Virus record (IMG/VR): IMGVR_UViG_3300020194_001075
Span: 1-50,673 of that record
Length of the DNA stretch: 50,673 bases
Source of the DNA: a virus
Reading direction: 5' to 3' (one strand)
A program made the position numbers and the translations under genes. Below, in pieces: positions 1-8,333 of this stretch (position 1 is its first letter; every line of letters starts with the position of its first letter). The notes under the pieces were generated by a model. The model was not told where the DNA came from. It did no database searches and saw only the letters and a program-made list of their open reading frames with translations.

Positions 1-2579
1 GAATTACCTGAAATTACAGTAACATTTGGACCTGATGTAAATGTAAGTGCTTGATCAACATCTATGTTTAATGATGCTGATGTAAAGTTAACTTGTCCTG
101 TATTTTGATTTACATGAAATTGATCACCAACTCTAAAGTCACCTTTATGGTCAACAGATGAATAATAAATTTTAGCATTGTTAGATGTAACCACTTCATT
201 GGCTTGAATAACTGTAACTTCATCATTATCTGTTTCGTAGTCGTTACCAATATAGGCAAAATTGTGAGATATCAAATACATTTTTACACCGACACCATCT
301 CCTACTGCTCCATATGTTCCGTAGATTGATGCTGATGCTATTGATCTTACTTCTGCACCAAAGTCTGTATAATCAACCAATGTGAAGTTGGTTGCTGTTG
401 CTCCTGTTGAAAATCTAATATCTTGAACAGCAATGTTTGTGTCTAATAAAACAGTTGATCCATTTGGTCCATTAAATCTAGAAACTAAAACTGTGTCTGG
501 ATTTCCAATAGCCTCTGTTGTTGGAGGAGTAAAGTTTGCTGTTCTAATTGCTGAACCTTTGTAAATTACAAAGTCGTCTATGTTACCAATAAAGCCATTG
601 TTGTTGTCATAGTTGTTACCCATCACAAGAGGTTTTGCCGCACCTAAATCATTTGCTAGAGTTGTACTTCCAACATTTTGTCCAGCAATGTACATTGTAA
701 CTGTTGATCCATTTCTCACAATTGAACAATGTGTCCAAGTGTTTAAATTAAATCCTTGAGAACCTGTAATAACGTTAGCACCATTTACATATAATTTTGG
801 TGCGTTGTTTGTGAGATACAACATCAAAGAATATTCAATCGACTGATTGTTTCTAAAATCAAACAGTGTTGTAGATTGTAATTGAGTTGCGTATGCCCAG
901 AATTCAATAGTGAAATTACCAGTGCCGAATCCAAAGTCTGCTGTGGTTGAAATAGAAGCACTATCTCCTATTCCATCCAACAGCAAACTAGCCTGTCCAA
1001 ACTTCTTAACATTGGTATCTAATTGTGCATCACCATTGGCAGTTATTTGTTTGCCAGTGGTTTCAGGTGGTAAAGCAAAACCAGTTGACTTACCATCTAT
1101 AATAATTTTTCCATTGTCTACAGATTCAACTGTGCCGGTACCTAATACAGTAACACCATCCACATCATAATATGTGATCACGTGTCCAGGTGCTATAGGT
1201 GTACCTGTAAATCCAGAAACTCTTAATTGTGTTTTTCCATCTTCTGCTAAACCAGATACACCATCTACTGCGTAGATACTTCTTGCCGCAAAATAAGTGA
1301 ACGAGTTTAACCATTCAATACGCACACCGTTTGTTAATGTGATTGCATCCACACCTGGTGTTATAAATGTTGCATTTTGAAACAAACAACTTGCTTCGTT
1401 TGAAGCCGGAGTTGCTACTGCACCATCTAATAGAGCACCTTTACCAGCATCTCCGGATCCAAATCCTCTTGGATCTTGTGCTGTGGTTATTGAACCTTGT
1501 GTGATTACAGATACGTTTCTAATGTAAGGTGATCTTGAACTGATCTGAAAGCCTGTTGAATCATCTGCACCTGTTGAATTAAATCTAAATGCGTGTCCTG
1601 TATTAGCAACACTGTTGTAATAAAATCCTGTAACTGTTAAATCTTCGATCGTCACTTCACCATTAAGAATGAAAGCATCTTGACTATTTGTTAAGGCACT
1701 GGGTTGAATTGTTACTGCTCTTATTCCGTCACCTCTGATTGAAACTCCTGTTGGAACAACCAAAGGAAAATCTTCTGTGTATGTGCCTGGATATATGTAA
1801 ATGTGATCTCCTGCCACTGCCACTGATAATGCTTGTTCAATAGAAGCATAAGGATCGTTTTGGTGCGTTCCTGATTTAGCATCATCGCCGTTGGTTGCAA
1901 CATATATCACCTTTCCAGGACGTGCTGTTAAGTCAAGTCCTTGTACTGTGATGTTGCCAGAAAGTGTTAGATTATCTACAATTAAGTTGTTGGCATATGC
2001 ATTGTTCCAACGTTTTGTAGGTGTACCTAAATTATAAGTGTCTGATTGATCTGGTGTTAAATTAGATGTGATATCAGCATTGATCGTGATTGAATCTGTG
2101 TCTGAATCTCCAATGGTAATGTTACCATCTGCTCTAATATTACCAGTTGCGTGAATATTTCCGTTTACTCTAGTGTTACCGTGTACTTCGACGATACCCG
2201 TTCCGCTTGTTACTATTTCAAAATTTTGATTAGAATCTGTTGCTGTGATGGAATTTCCATCGATTATTAAATCATTAACAAATATCCTATTGTTGTAAAT
2301 GATGCCATCAGCGGCTGAAAAATTTAATTGTGGTGCTGTGGTACTGATTGTGTTGCCAGATACTCTGACATTGCCCACATCTAATTGTCCTGTAACTTCT
2401 GCATTTACTGTACGTGCTGTTCCATTTACGTCTAATGGATACTGCGGAGTAGCGGTTTTTATGCCGATCCTGTTGTTATTAACATCAATGTATAACAGGT
2501 TAGTCTCAAAAGCCAAGTCTGCTCCATTACGCAGAAGATTGGACTTTAAGAGCTGACCCGAAATTCGACCAACGGCCAT
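1..2579 (-). CDS. Tail fibre/adhesin-like virion protein with inserted LamG-like domain (3' end outside window)
   Basis: About 859 codons are visible; the frame is open from the ATG at 2579 to the window edge, so the C-terminus is missing. The start follows AAAAGGAG at a good distance. The N-terminus (MAVGRISGQLLKSNL) matches the start of the neighbouring gene at 2755-5598, and the two share a pectin-lyase-like right-handed beta-helix region (IYPGTYTEDFPL; SGDAGKGALLDG; ISHNFAYIG). Between the shared TYF and SIASAS motifs this copy has about 270 extra residues, including a LamG/concanavalin-like module (FGFGTGNFTIEFWAYA; TWTHCSIVRNGSTVTMYIAG) encoded at about 505-1055. LamG folds often bind glycans or proteins, so a host-surface adhesin is inferred. 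Expression is probably late, from the GATAAATA element at 2710-2717. Confidence 0.75.
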   Translation of the reverse strand, partial: MAVGRISGQLLKSNLLRNGADLAFETNLLYIDVNNNRIGIKTATPQYPLDVNGTARTVNAEVTGQLDVGNVRVSGNTISTTAPQLNFSAADGIIYNNRIFVNDLIIDGNSITATDSNQNFEIVTSGTGIVEVHGNTRVNGNIHATGNIRADGNITIGDSDTDSITINADITSNLTPDQSDTYNLGTPTKRWNNAYANNLIVDNLTLSGNITVQGLDLTARPGKVIYVATNGDDAKSGTHQNDPYASIEQALSVAVAGDHIYIYPGTYTEDFPLVVPTGVSIRGDGIRAVTIQPSALTNSQDAFILNGEVTIEDLTVTGFYYNSVANTGHAFRFNSTGADDSTGFQISSRSPYIRNVSVITQGSITTAQDPRGFGSGDAGKGALLDGAVATPASNEASCLFQNATFITPGVDAITLTNGVRIEWLNSFTYFAARSIYAVDGVSGLAEDGKTQLRVSGFTGTPIAPGHVITYYDVDGVTVLGTGTVESVDNGKIIIDGKSTGFALPPETTGKQITANGDAQLDTNVKKFGQASLLLDGIGDSASISTTADFGFGTGNFTIEFWAYATQLQSTTLFDFRNNQSIEYSLMLYLTNNAPKLYVNGANVITGSQGFNLNTWTHCSIVRNGSTVTMYIAGQNVGSTTLANDLGAAKPLVMGNNYDNNNGFIGNIDDFVIYKGSAIRTANFTPPTTEAIGNPDTVLVSRFNGPNGSTVLLDTNIAVQDIRFSTGATATNFTLVDYTDFGAEVRSIASASIYGTYGAVGDGVGVKMYLISHNFAYIGNDYETDNDEVTVIQANEVVTSNNAKIYYSSVDHKGDFRVGDQFHVNQNTGQVNFTSASLNIDVDQALTFTSGPNVTVISGN

Positions 2580-2592
2580 TGTTTACTCCTTT

Positions 2593-2703
2593 TTAAGCAC
2601 GGGGATCTTGTCCCACCAACCTGATTTTCACCTTGCGTTGTTCACAAGTTCTTCGTCGGTTGTACCACGGTTTGTCCTGCTGAATCTGGTCGGATAACAG
2701 CAT
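2593..2703 (-). CDS. Candidate 36-codon leader ORF
   Basis: This small ORF fills almost the whole leader between the late promoter at 2710-2717 and the fibre gene. It runs from an ATG at 2703 to TAA at 2593-2595, and the fibre Shine-Dalgarno follows at once. Its product (MLLSDQIQQDKPWYNRRR...) is basic and rich in Arg, Gln and Lys. It has no Shine-Dalgarno; the ATG lies six bases after the late element, so it would start at about +2 of the transcript. It could be a real small protein, a leader peptide coupling translation to the fibre gene, or chance. No homologue is recognised. Confidence 0.35.
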   Translation of the reverse strand: MLLSDQIQQDKPWYNRRRTCEQRKVKIRLVGQDPRA

Positions 2704-2709
2704 TAATGT

Positions 2710-2717
2710 TATTTATC
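2710..2717 (-). promoter_or_regulatory. Late promoter element GATAAATA
   Basis: GATAAATA on the minus strand differs from the T4 late consensus TATAAATA only at the first base. It lies in the gap between two fibre genes and would give a leader of about 125 bases before the ATG at 2579. The same GATAAATA form occurs at 8326-8333. Confidence 0.6.
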
Positions 2718-2754
2718 GAGGTTTTGGTATTATATTGTACAAGGTTAATTTATA

Positions 2755-5598
2755 CTAGTTTAATATCAGGTTATAAATGGTATTCAAATCGTTGGCTAGT
2801 TCTCTGGTCACTGTGACCTCTTGTACACCAATGGATTGAACCCATCCATCTGCCGCGCCAGCATACACCTGTAACTCCTTATTGTCTGTGTTGAACCACA
2901 AGGCTCCCAATCTTGGTACTGTTGCGTTTCTTTGTGCTTCAGTTCCATATGGTCCTACGTAACCGTTTGTGGTGTCAAATTGAACTGTTCTGTTCTGTTT
3001 TAAGCCTGTTCCAGTAATGGTAATATCAGCATCAACAACTGTGTTTTCTATCAAACCACCAGTTATTTCAAGGTTTGCTGTGTCCAGCACAACTTTACCT
3101 GCACCGTTGGCTATCAATGCGGCTTGCCCACCTATACTGCCCACAGTTACAGTGTTGTTATCCAGTGCAAACTGATTTTGACTGGAAAATCTAGTAACCC
3201 TTAAATTACCCAAGCCGTCTATTTCACCTATATTATTCGATCCTGCGTAAAAAGTAAATTTATTATTGTTTAATTCTATTGCAGTATTTCTATCACCATC
3301 TTTAATTCCATTCAGTGCTATTTTGCCTGTGGAGAACATTTCAAATTCGTTCAAAGATGTATCATATCTAATGGCATTTCCTTCAGCAGGATCTTGAGCA
3401 GTTGTACCTTTAGGAATTTCAATGTTGGATAATCCTACAAATTGTAAACTGTTTCCACTGACCCCAAATCCTAGATCTCCTTGTGATGATGTGATTGTTG
3501 TTTTAAATCCAATATCTTCTAAATTAACTTTACCTGTGCCACTGCCTCTTAATTCTATGTCAGAGTTTGTGTCTGTGGCTTGTATGATGTTGTTGTGAAC
3601 TTCTAAACTGCCTGTTGAAAATCTTGTGCTTTCTAGATTCTGCCAACGCTTTGTGCTGGATCCTATATTACTTTGAGTATCTTGACTTGGTAATAAATCT
3701 TGTTGAAAGTCCATAGCAAAATCCACAGTGTCACCTGCTTCATTTCCAAAATTAATTGCAGATCCTCCAATAGTTACATTGCCTGTAACATCAACGTTTG
3801 GCATCAATACATTTGAATTTAAATTTACATTATTAGATCCAGCCGCACTAATTGTTAATCCGCCTTGTAAAGTTTGTATTTTGTTGTTTGAAATTCTAAA
3901 ATTGGGAACATCTATTTTTGTAGCATCTATTAAAGTTGTTGTACCAGCCACACCAACAGTAAGTGTTGAAGCACCTAAATCTCCATCATTTACAGCAATT
4001 GATGTTGTGCCTTTGCCAAAGTCAATTATAAAATTGTCACCAACTCTAAAGTCTCCTCCTTGATCTTGACTGACATAATAGATTCTACCGCTGTTAGTTT
4101 CTTCTGTTTCGTTATTTTGATCAATTAAAGATTCATCGTTTTCGACATCTTTACCTGAACCAACATAAGCAAAATTATGAGATATAGCATAGCCTTTTGT
4201 GTTTAATCCATCTGCTGTGATACCTTTATTACCGTACACACTGGCAGAAGCAATTATTCTTGCTTCAGAACCACTTAATAATTTTATACTGGTATCGGAA
4301 AAATATGTAAAACAATCTATAATTTCTGCTCTGGCTTGATTTTTTAGTGTTATACCGTCTGCCCCTGGTGTAATAAAAGTGACTGCGTTGAACAACATTG
4401 ATGCTCTTGGAGAGGCATTGTCTAATACCGATCCATCTACCAATGCGCCTTTACCAGCATCACCTGAATCAAAACCTCTTGGATCATCTACAGTTCTTGT
4501 TTCTCCTTGCGTAAGAACTGTAACGTTTTGTATGTATGGAGATTTTGTAACAATACCGGCATTTGGTGCAAATCTAAAAGCATAACCTTTATCATTTACA
4601 GCATCATATTGAAAATCTTTAATAGTTAATTCTGAAACCATGGACGCATCATTTAACAAAAATGCATCTTGAAATCTTACTGGTACTTTTGGTTTAATAA
4701 TTACCGATCTGATGCCGGCACCTTTAACAGTTACGTTTGCTGGTACTTCTAATGGAAATTCTTCTATGTAAGTGCCGGGTAAAATGTGTACTTCATGTGG
4801 ACCATTTGTGCTTTCTTCTAACTGTTGAAGTGCGTGTTTGATTGTGCCAAAAGCAAAGTTAGGATGATTTCCTGTTAATAAATCTGTTCCGTTAGTACTC
4901 ACATACCACTTGTTCTCTATACCTAAGTTTACTCTTACACCTGCTAGTGAGATTGTATTATCAACAACAATATCATTCAATCCAGTCATTGCTTGAACAT
5001 TTACTTGTCCCCAACGTTGATCCGTTTGTCCAATATTGTATATTCCTGTTTGATCTGGAATTAGATCAGATTCTATATCTCCTTCAAAACTTAATGTGTC
5101 GTCTTGACTGTCTCCACCGATAAAAATATTTCCATCAAATGTGATATCGCCTGTGGCTCGAATATTTCCATAAGTTTTTAAATCTGATGGAATGTTAAAA
5201 ATACCTGTGCCTGGACCTGGGTGGATATTGATATTATCATTGTTGTATGCTCTAATTCCGCTGTTTGTAAATGCTAAATTGTCTGTTCGCAATTCAGTCA
5301 TTTGAAAACTAGAACCTGCAATCATATTGATTGGACCTGTCAGTGTTGAAACAGTTTGTGTAGGACCGTCAATATCGATATTACCTACCGATGCAGAATT
5401 AGTTGCTATTAGATTTCCTCTGTAAATAGCATCTCCGCTTACTTGTAAATCTCTTGTAGGAGCGTCATTTCTTACACCAATTTTACCATTAGTGTGTCCA
5501 ATAAACAATAAGTCTGTTTCAAAAGCCAAATCACTATTTCTAGTTAGATTTGCTTTCAATAATGGACCTGATATCCTACCTACATTGGTTACTGGCAT
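2755..5598 (-). CDS. Tail fibre/adhesin-like virion protein, pectin-lyase-like beta-helix
   Basis: A 947-residue protein, paralogous to the gene at 1-2579 but without the LamG insertion. The N-terminus (VGRISGPLLKANLTRNSDLAFE) is shared. A pectin-lyase-like stretch lies at about residues 230-480 (WYVSTNGTD...; HILPGTYIEEFPLEVP; VKGAGIRSVIIKP). A module of about 50 residues ending in RW occurs twice: around 155-205 (GGDSQDDTLSFEGDIESDL...QRW) and 605-655 (FGNEAGDTVDFAMDFQQDL...KRW). The C-terminus has the short fibre motif AQRNATVPRLGALWFNT. The start has a strong AGGAG and a late element 17 bases upstream. No endosialidase or lyase catalytic motif is recognised, so a structural or adhesin role is most likely. 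Confidence 0.75.
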   Translation of the reverse strand: MPVTNVGRISGPLLKANLTRNSDLAFETDLLFIGHTNGKIGVRNDAPTRDLQVSGDAIYRGNLIATNSASVGNIDIDGPTQTVSTLTGPINMIAGSSFQMTELRTDNLAFTNSGIRAYNNDNINIHPGPGTGIFNIPSDLKTYGNIRATGDITFDGNIFIGGDSQDDTLSFEGDIESDLIPDQTGIYNIGQTDQRWGQVNVQAMTGLNDIVVDNTISLAGVRVNLGIENKWYVSTNGTDLLTGNHPNFAFGTIKHALQQLEESTNGPHEVHILPGTYIEEFPLEVPANVTVKGAGIRSVIIKPKVPVRFQDAFLLNDASMVSELTIKDFQYDAVNDKGYAFRFAPNAGIVTKSPYIQNVTVLTQGETRTVDDPRGFDSGDAGKGALVDGSVLDNASPRASMLFNAVTFITPGADGITLKNQARAEIIDCFTYFSDTSIKLLSGSEARIIASASVYGNKGITADGLNTKGYAISHNFAYVGSGKDVENDESLIDQNNETEETNSGRIYYVSQDQGGDFRVGDNFIIDFGKGTTSIAVNDGDLGASTLTVGVAGTTTLIDATKIDVPNFRISNNKIQTLQGGLTISAAGSNNVNLNSNVLMPNVDVTGNVTIGGSAINFGNEAGDTVDFAMDFQQDLLPSQDTQSNIGSSTKRWQNLESTRFSTGSLEVHNNIIQATDTNSDIELRGSGTGKVNLEDIGFKTTITSSQGDLGFGVSGNSLQFVGLSNIEIPKGTTAQDPAEGNAIRYDTSLNEFEMFSTGKIALNGIKDGDRNTAIELNNNKFTFYAGSNNIGEIDGLGNLRVTRFSSQNQFALDNNTVTVGSIGGQAALIANGAGKVVLDTANLEITGGLIENTVVDADITITGTGLKQNRTVQFDTTNGYVGPYGTEAQRNATVPRLGALWFNTDNKELQVYAGAADGWVQSIGVQEVTVTRELANDLNTIYNLILN

Positions 5599-5614
5599 AA
5601 TACTCCTTTTTTAG

Positions 5615-5622
5615 TATTTATT
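5615..5622 (-). promoter_or_regulatory. Late promoter element AATAAATA
   Basis: AATAAATA on the minus strand lies just upstream of AAAAAAGGAG and the ATG at 5598. The predicted start site leaves a leader of about a dozen bases containing only the ribosome binding site, the same layout as at 25266-25273. Confidence 0.6.
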
Positions 5623-5639
5623 GAATTTTTGAAAAGGTA

Positions 5640-6437
5640 TTATTTGTCAAAATTATGTAAAATTGTGATCGGCTTGCCTGTGGGCACTGCTGTACCGAAT
5701 GTGATGTATTGTCCTGATGGATATGCTAATCCTGTTATAGAACTTCTTCCATCCATTCTGAATGTGTTTCCGCCACCTAAATTTGCTTCATCAAACATCA
5801 ATCGATTTACACTTAGATGTGAAGGTGTAACTGCTGTAACTGTGTATGTTCCGTTGTTAGTTGCTGAGCCTGTTACTATGAGAGTTTGATCCACGTGATA
5901 ACCTTTTGATTGCCAATCTACTAACTGTGTGTTACCACTTACAAATGCTCCAACACCTGTTGAATTGTAATCTCTCACAGCAGAAATAATATTGCTGTTT
6001 ACATCACAAGGATTCTGTGTTAGTGTGTAGTTGGTGTTAGGAATTTGTAAAACGTTTTCTACCATTACTAAAACGTTTTCTGGAGATGTTGGATACCCTA
6101 AACCTGATCCAAATCCATCATTTAAAACTCCAAAGTTTACTTCTGTGTCATCGCCATTGCCTAAGTTTTGTACCACAATATTTTGTGGTTCTGATAATCT
6201 AAACTGTTTCCAAACAGGAGCACCGCCTTGTAATGATTCATACACTTCTAATTGTCTCAATGTAGTGTTAAATCTTAATTGACCTTCTTGAGGACTTGCA
6301 GGTCTTTGTGCTTGAGTTCCTTTAGGAACTAAAAAAGCACCCGTTGATTGTGCTTCAATCTCTTCGTATTGAGTGTATATTAAACCTTTTCCGTTTAATA
6401 ATCTTTTGTTTGTACTTTGACGTTTTAGATATCTCAT
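5640..6437 (-). CDS. Virion structural protein, fibre/baseplate-associated
   Basis: A 265-residue protein not assigned to a named T4 gene. Its N-terminal third carries GTQAQRPASPQEGQLRFNT, a motif of phage fibre proteins that also occurs in the C-terminus of the 2755-5598 product. The middle (YPTSPENVLVMVENVLQIP) resembles the repeated beta modules of the giant protein at 35500-50151. The start overlaps the upstream stop by one base (TAATG) behind a strong GGAGGTG, so it is translationally coupled to the gene at 6437-6763. A role in the virion periphery is inferred from the motifs and the neighbours. Confidence 0.65.
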   Translation of the reverse strand: MRYLKRQSTNKRLLNGKGLIYTQYEEIEAQSTGAFLVPKGTQAQRPASPQEGQLRFNTTLRQLEVYESLQGGAPVWKQFRLSEPQNIVVQNLGNGDDTEVNFGVLNDGFGSGLGYPTSPENVLVMVENVLQIPNTNYTLTQNPCDVNSNIISAVRDYNSTGVGAFVSGNTQLVDWQSKGYHVDQTLIVTGSATNNGTYTVTAVTPSHLSVNRLMFDEANLGGGNTFRMDGRSSITGLAYPSGQYITFGTAVPTGKPITILHNFDK

Positions 6438-6763
6438 TACACCTCCAAGTAACTGACCACAACTGATAAGTTGTTAGCACCTGATTGAGCAACTCTGATA
6501 AAGTCACCAGCACTCAGAACAATTTTTTCTGAATCTAAAGTGAATGTTTCTGCTCCTGGTAATAATGCGTTGTTCACAATCATCGATCTGTTGGCATTGT
6601 AAGAACCTGTCACAGCGTACAATGTAAAATTACTGTCTTCACCGCCTGTGGCATCTTCTGGTCCAATGTTTGTGATCAATATAGATGTGATAGCATAACT
6701 TTTACCTGCAGGAACTGTTAAAACATCAACTGTACCGTTTACTTCTGTGTTTGTTATTGCCAT
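6437..6763 (-). CDS. Small beta-rich virion protein
   Basis: A 108-residue protein, predicted mainly beta-strand (alternating hydrophobic runs such as SYAITSILITNIG and LSVVVSYLEV), with no cysteine and no signal peptide. It lies in a tight minus-strand run of virion genes, with AAGGAG before its ATG and a one-base overlap with the next gene. Proteins of this size and pattern are common between fibre genes of marine T4-like phages, but no function can be given; a small decoration or adaptor protein is possible. Confidence 0.6.
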   Translation of the reverse strand: MAITNTEVNGTVDVLTVPAGKSYAITSILITNIGPEDATGGEDSNFTLYAVTGSYNANRSMIVNNALLPGAETFTLDSEKIVLSAGDFIRVAQSGANNLSVVVSYLEV

Positions 6764-6772
6764 TGTTTCTCC

Positions 6773-7810
6773 TTAAAATAATAGTCCGAAAAGCAGTGCT
6801 CTGTTCTTACTGATCACTTCTCCTCTTGTGTCGTTTGTATTTACAAAATATAATCCTGTATCGCCACCAGATGGTGATTTCGCATACAATTTAACGCCAT
6901 TGGCGTCGAATAACGGGTCAATTGCAGGATCTTGAATGCTTGGTCTATTGTTGATAACAAACGAGTCATTTACCCTTACAGACCCCGTTCCTGGTGCTAC
7001 CAATTCTAAATCTTGGTTTGAATTCAGACCGCTGATTTTGTCGTCTTCAAATCTAATGCTACCAATATCTGTAGTTTGTTGATATAATTCAAATCTAGTA
7101 GGTTCCCATAATCCTACCAATGTACCATCAATTGTGATTTCAATTTTAGATGTGTTACCTGATGAAGAATTGTCTGTGATTTTTACTTCTGTGTCACCGT
7201 CAACTATTCTCGGAAATGCCGCACCAACAACGATTGCGTTGATTTCATCATCCACATATTTTTTATTTGGAATATCATTGTCATCATTCATTCTGCTGAC
7301 ATAATTTGCTGGAGCAATACTACCACCTAATCTTAGTGTGCCTCCTCCACCAGGTTCAAAATAAATTGCATTTGAGTTGTTAATATTGGCAACTTTTAAT
7401 GCTAACGTATCACCTGAAGCAGAAACTACTTTAAAAGATCCAAAGTTAGGACCTTGTCCTGCTTGTTGTCCAATACCTGGACCTTGTGAAGTTGTTTGTG
7501 TGTTGGGATCATTCCAAGCAATCTTTTCATCGTACACAAAACGTACATCGTCAAGATTTCCTCTGTCTACTCTGATTCCTGATTCTTGATTATTGTCGGT
7601 GATGCTGTAACCAGTTTCACCTTTGTTTAATAAAATTTCGTTATCTTCAATGTCAAGGTTTGCTGTGTTTACTGTGGTTGTTTCTCCTTCCACAATCAAG
7701 TCACCAGTAATTCTTGTGATACCTGTATTACCTGTATCTAAAATAATTTCGTTAGAGTCTGACACTCTAATTTTATAATTACCTGTTTCTAAATAAACTG
7801 TTTTTGACAT
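6773..7810 (-). CDS. Virion structural protein, fibre-like
   Basis: A 345-residue protein. The ATG at 7810 is preferred over a GTG at 7840, because AAGGAAC lies just upstream of the ATG and the longer reading would translate through a strong hairpin. The N-terminal half has repetitive beta-helix-like segments (NEIILDTGNTGITRITGDLIVEGE; NLDIEDNEILLNKGETG) typical of phage fibre shafts and of structural proteins I know from marine T4-like phages. It is rich in Asn, Asp and Gly. The C-terminus is hydrophobic (NRALLFGLLF). It is co-oriented with the small beta protein downstream (10-base gap). Exact role unknown. Confidence 0.65.
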   Translation of the reverse strand: MSKTVYLETGNYKIRVSDSNEIILDTGNTGITRITGDLIVEGETTTVNTANLDIEDNEILLNKGETGYSITDNNQESGIRVDRGNLDDVRFVYDEKIAWNDPNTQTTSQGPGIGQQAGQGPNFGSFKVVSASGDTLALKVANINNSNAIYFEPGGGGTLRLGGSIAPANYVSRMNDDNDIPNKKYVDDEINAIVVGAAFPRIVDGDTEVKITDNSSSGNTSKIEITIDGTLVGLWEPTRFELYQQTTDIGSIRFEDDKISGLNSNQDLELVAPGTGSVRVNDSFVINNRPSIQDPAIDPLFDANGVKLYAKSPSGGDTGLYFVNTNDTRGEVISKNRALLFGLLF

Positions 7811-7821
7811 CTTGTTCCTTA

Positions 7822-7849
7822 TTTTAGGGAGTGTTGCCACTCCCTAAAA
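7822..7849 (-). other. 12-bp intergenic hairpin with GCAA tetraloop
   Basis: TTTTAGGGAGTG and its complement CACTCCCTAAAA (as read on the minus strand) flank a GCAA loop of the GNRA type, between two virion genes and just before the Shine-Dalgarno of the second. There is no T-run after the stem on the minus strand, so it is not a standard terminator. An mRNA stabiliser, processing site or translation-control hairpin is inferred. Confidence 0.6.
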
Positions 7850-7857
7850 AATGATTA

Positions 7858-8235
7858 TTATATTGCAGTTAACACCATAACACTTGATGTTGAGTCATCA
7901 CTCAATGTCCAAGTATATCTGTTGTTAGAAAAATCTCTACAAGTTCTGTTGTAAAGTTTTTTGATATTAACGCCATCACCTGCGCCACCTACATAACCTA
8001 ATAAACTCATTTCATTGTTGCCTAAAGCACCTGCATCTTTATTAACAAGAGTACAGATTCCTTCGTTACCGCCGCCGTTAGCCGCATCGTCAACTTTGAA
8101 TTTGTTTACCGATCTTTGACTTAAGATGATACCTGCATTAGAAATTGAATTTGCACCAACTTTAACGTTCACGTTAAAATTAGCATCAGCGCCATCAATA
8201 GCACCGAAATTTCTTTTGTTTACCGGTCTTCCCAT
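7858..8235 (-). CDS. Conserved virion protein (begins MGRPVNKRNFGA)
   Basis: A 125-residue protein. The ATG at 8235 has a perfect ribosome binding site (AAAAAAGGAGAAAACAA); an in-frame TTG at 8307 would add residues lacking the family's start. The N-terminus MGRPVNKRNFG and the following FNVNVKVG, ISNAGIILSQRSVNKFKV and CTLVNK segments recall a small structural protein I know from marine T4-like myophages, where it lies among neck and tail genes. Predicted beta-rich with the C-terminus ending in a strand (SSVMVLTAI). Function not established. Probably transcribed from the late element at 8326-8333. Confidence 0.65.
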   Translation of the reverse strand: MGRPVNKRNFGAIDGADANFNVNVKVGANSISNAGIILSQRSVNKFKVDDAANGGGNEGICTLVNKDAGALGNNEMSLLGYVGGAGDGVNIKKLYNRTCRDFSNNRYTWTLSDDSTSSVMVLTAI

Positions 8236-8264
8236 TTGTTTTCTCCTTTTTTGACGTTCTAGGT

Positions 8265-8312
8265 CTACGAGGTTGTGTCCCCATAAGTCCAGCCGAAACT
8301 GGCCCAAAACAT
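8265..8312 (-). CDS. Possible 15-codon leader peptide
   Basis: ATG at 8312 to TAG at 8265-8267 encodes MFWASFGWTYGDTTS, inside the leader between the late element at 8326-8333 and the gene starting at 8235. There is no Shine-Dalgarno. It is listed because the other GATAAATA leader (2593-2703) also holds a short ORF; it may be chance. Confidence 0.15.
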   Translation of the reverse strand: MFWASFGWTYGDTTS

Positions 8313-8325
8313 ATGTTTACAAGAG

Positions 8326-8333
8326 TATTTATC
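8326..8333 (-). promoter_or_regulatory. Late promoter element GATAAATA
   Basis: GATAAATA on the minus strand overlaps the stop codon of the gene at 8329-8601 and lies about 90 bases upstream of the ATG at 8235. It would start late transcription of the virion genes from 8235 downward, separating them from the early-type unit upstream. Confidence 0.55.

Noticed and set aside
7811-7840. GTG start for the gene at 6773-7810
   Set aside because: It would begin inside the 12-bp hairpin without a Shine-Dalgarno; the ATG at 7810 has AAGGA.
8236-8307. Longer TTG start for the gene at 7858-8235
   Set aside because: The conserved MGRPVNK start at 8235 has a perfect AGGAG; the extension would be read across the leader.
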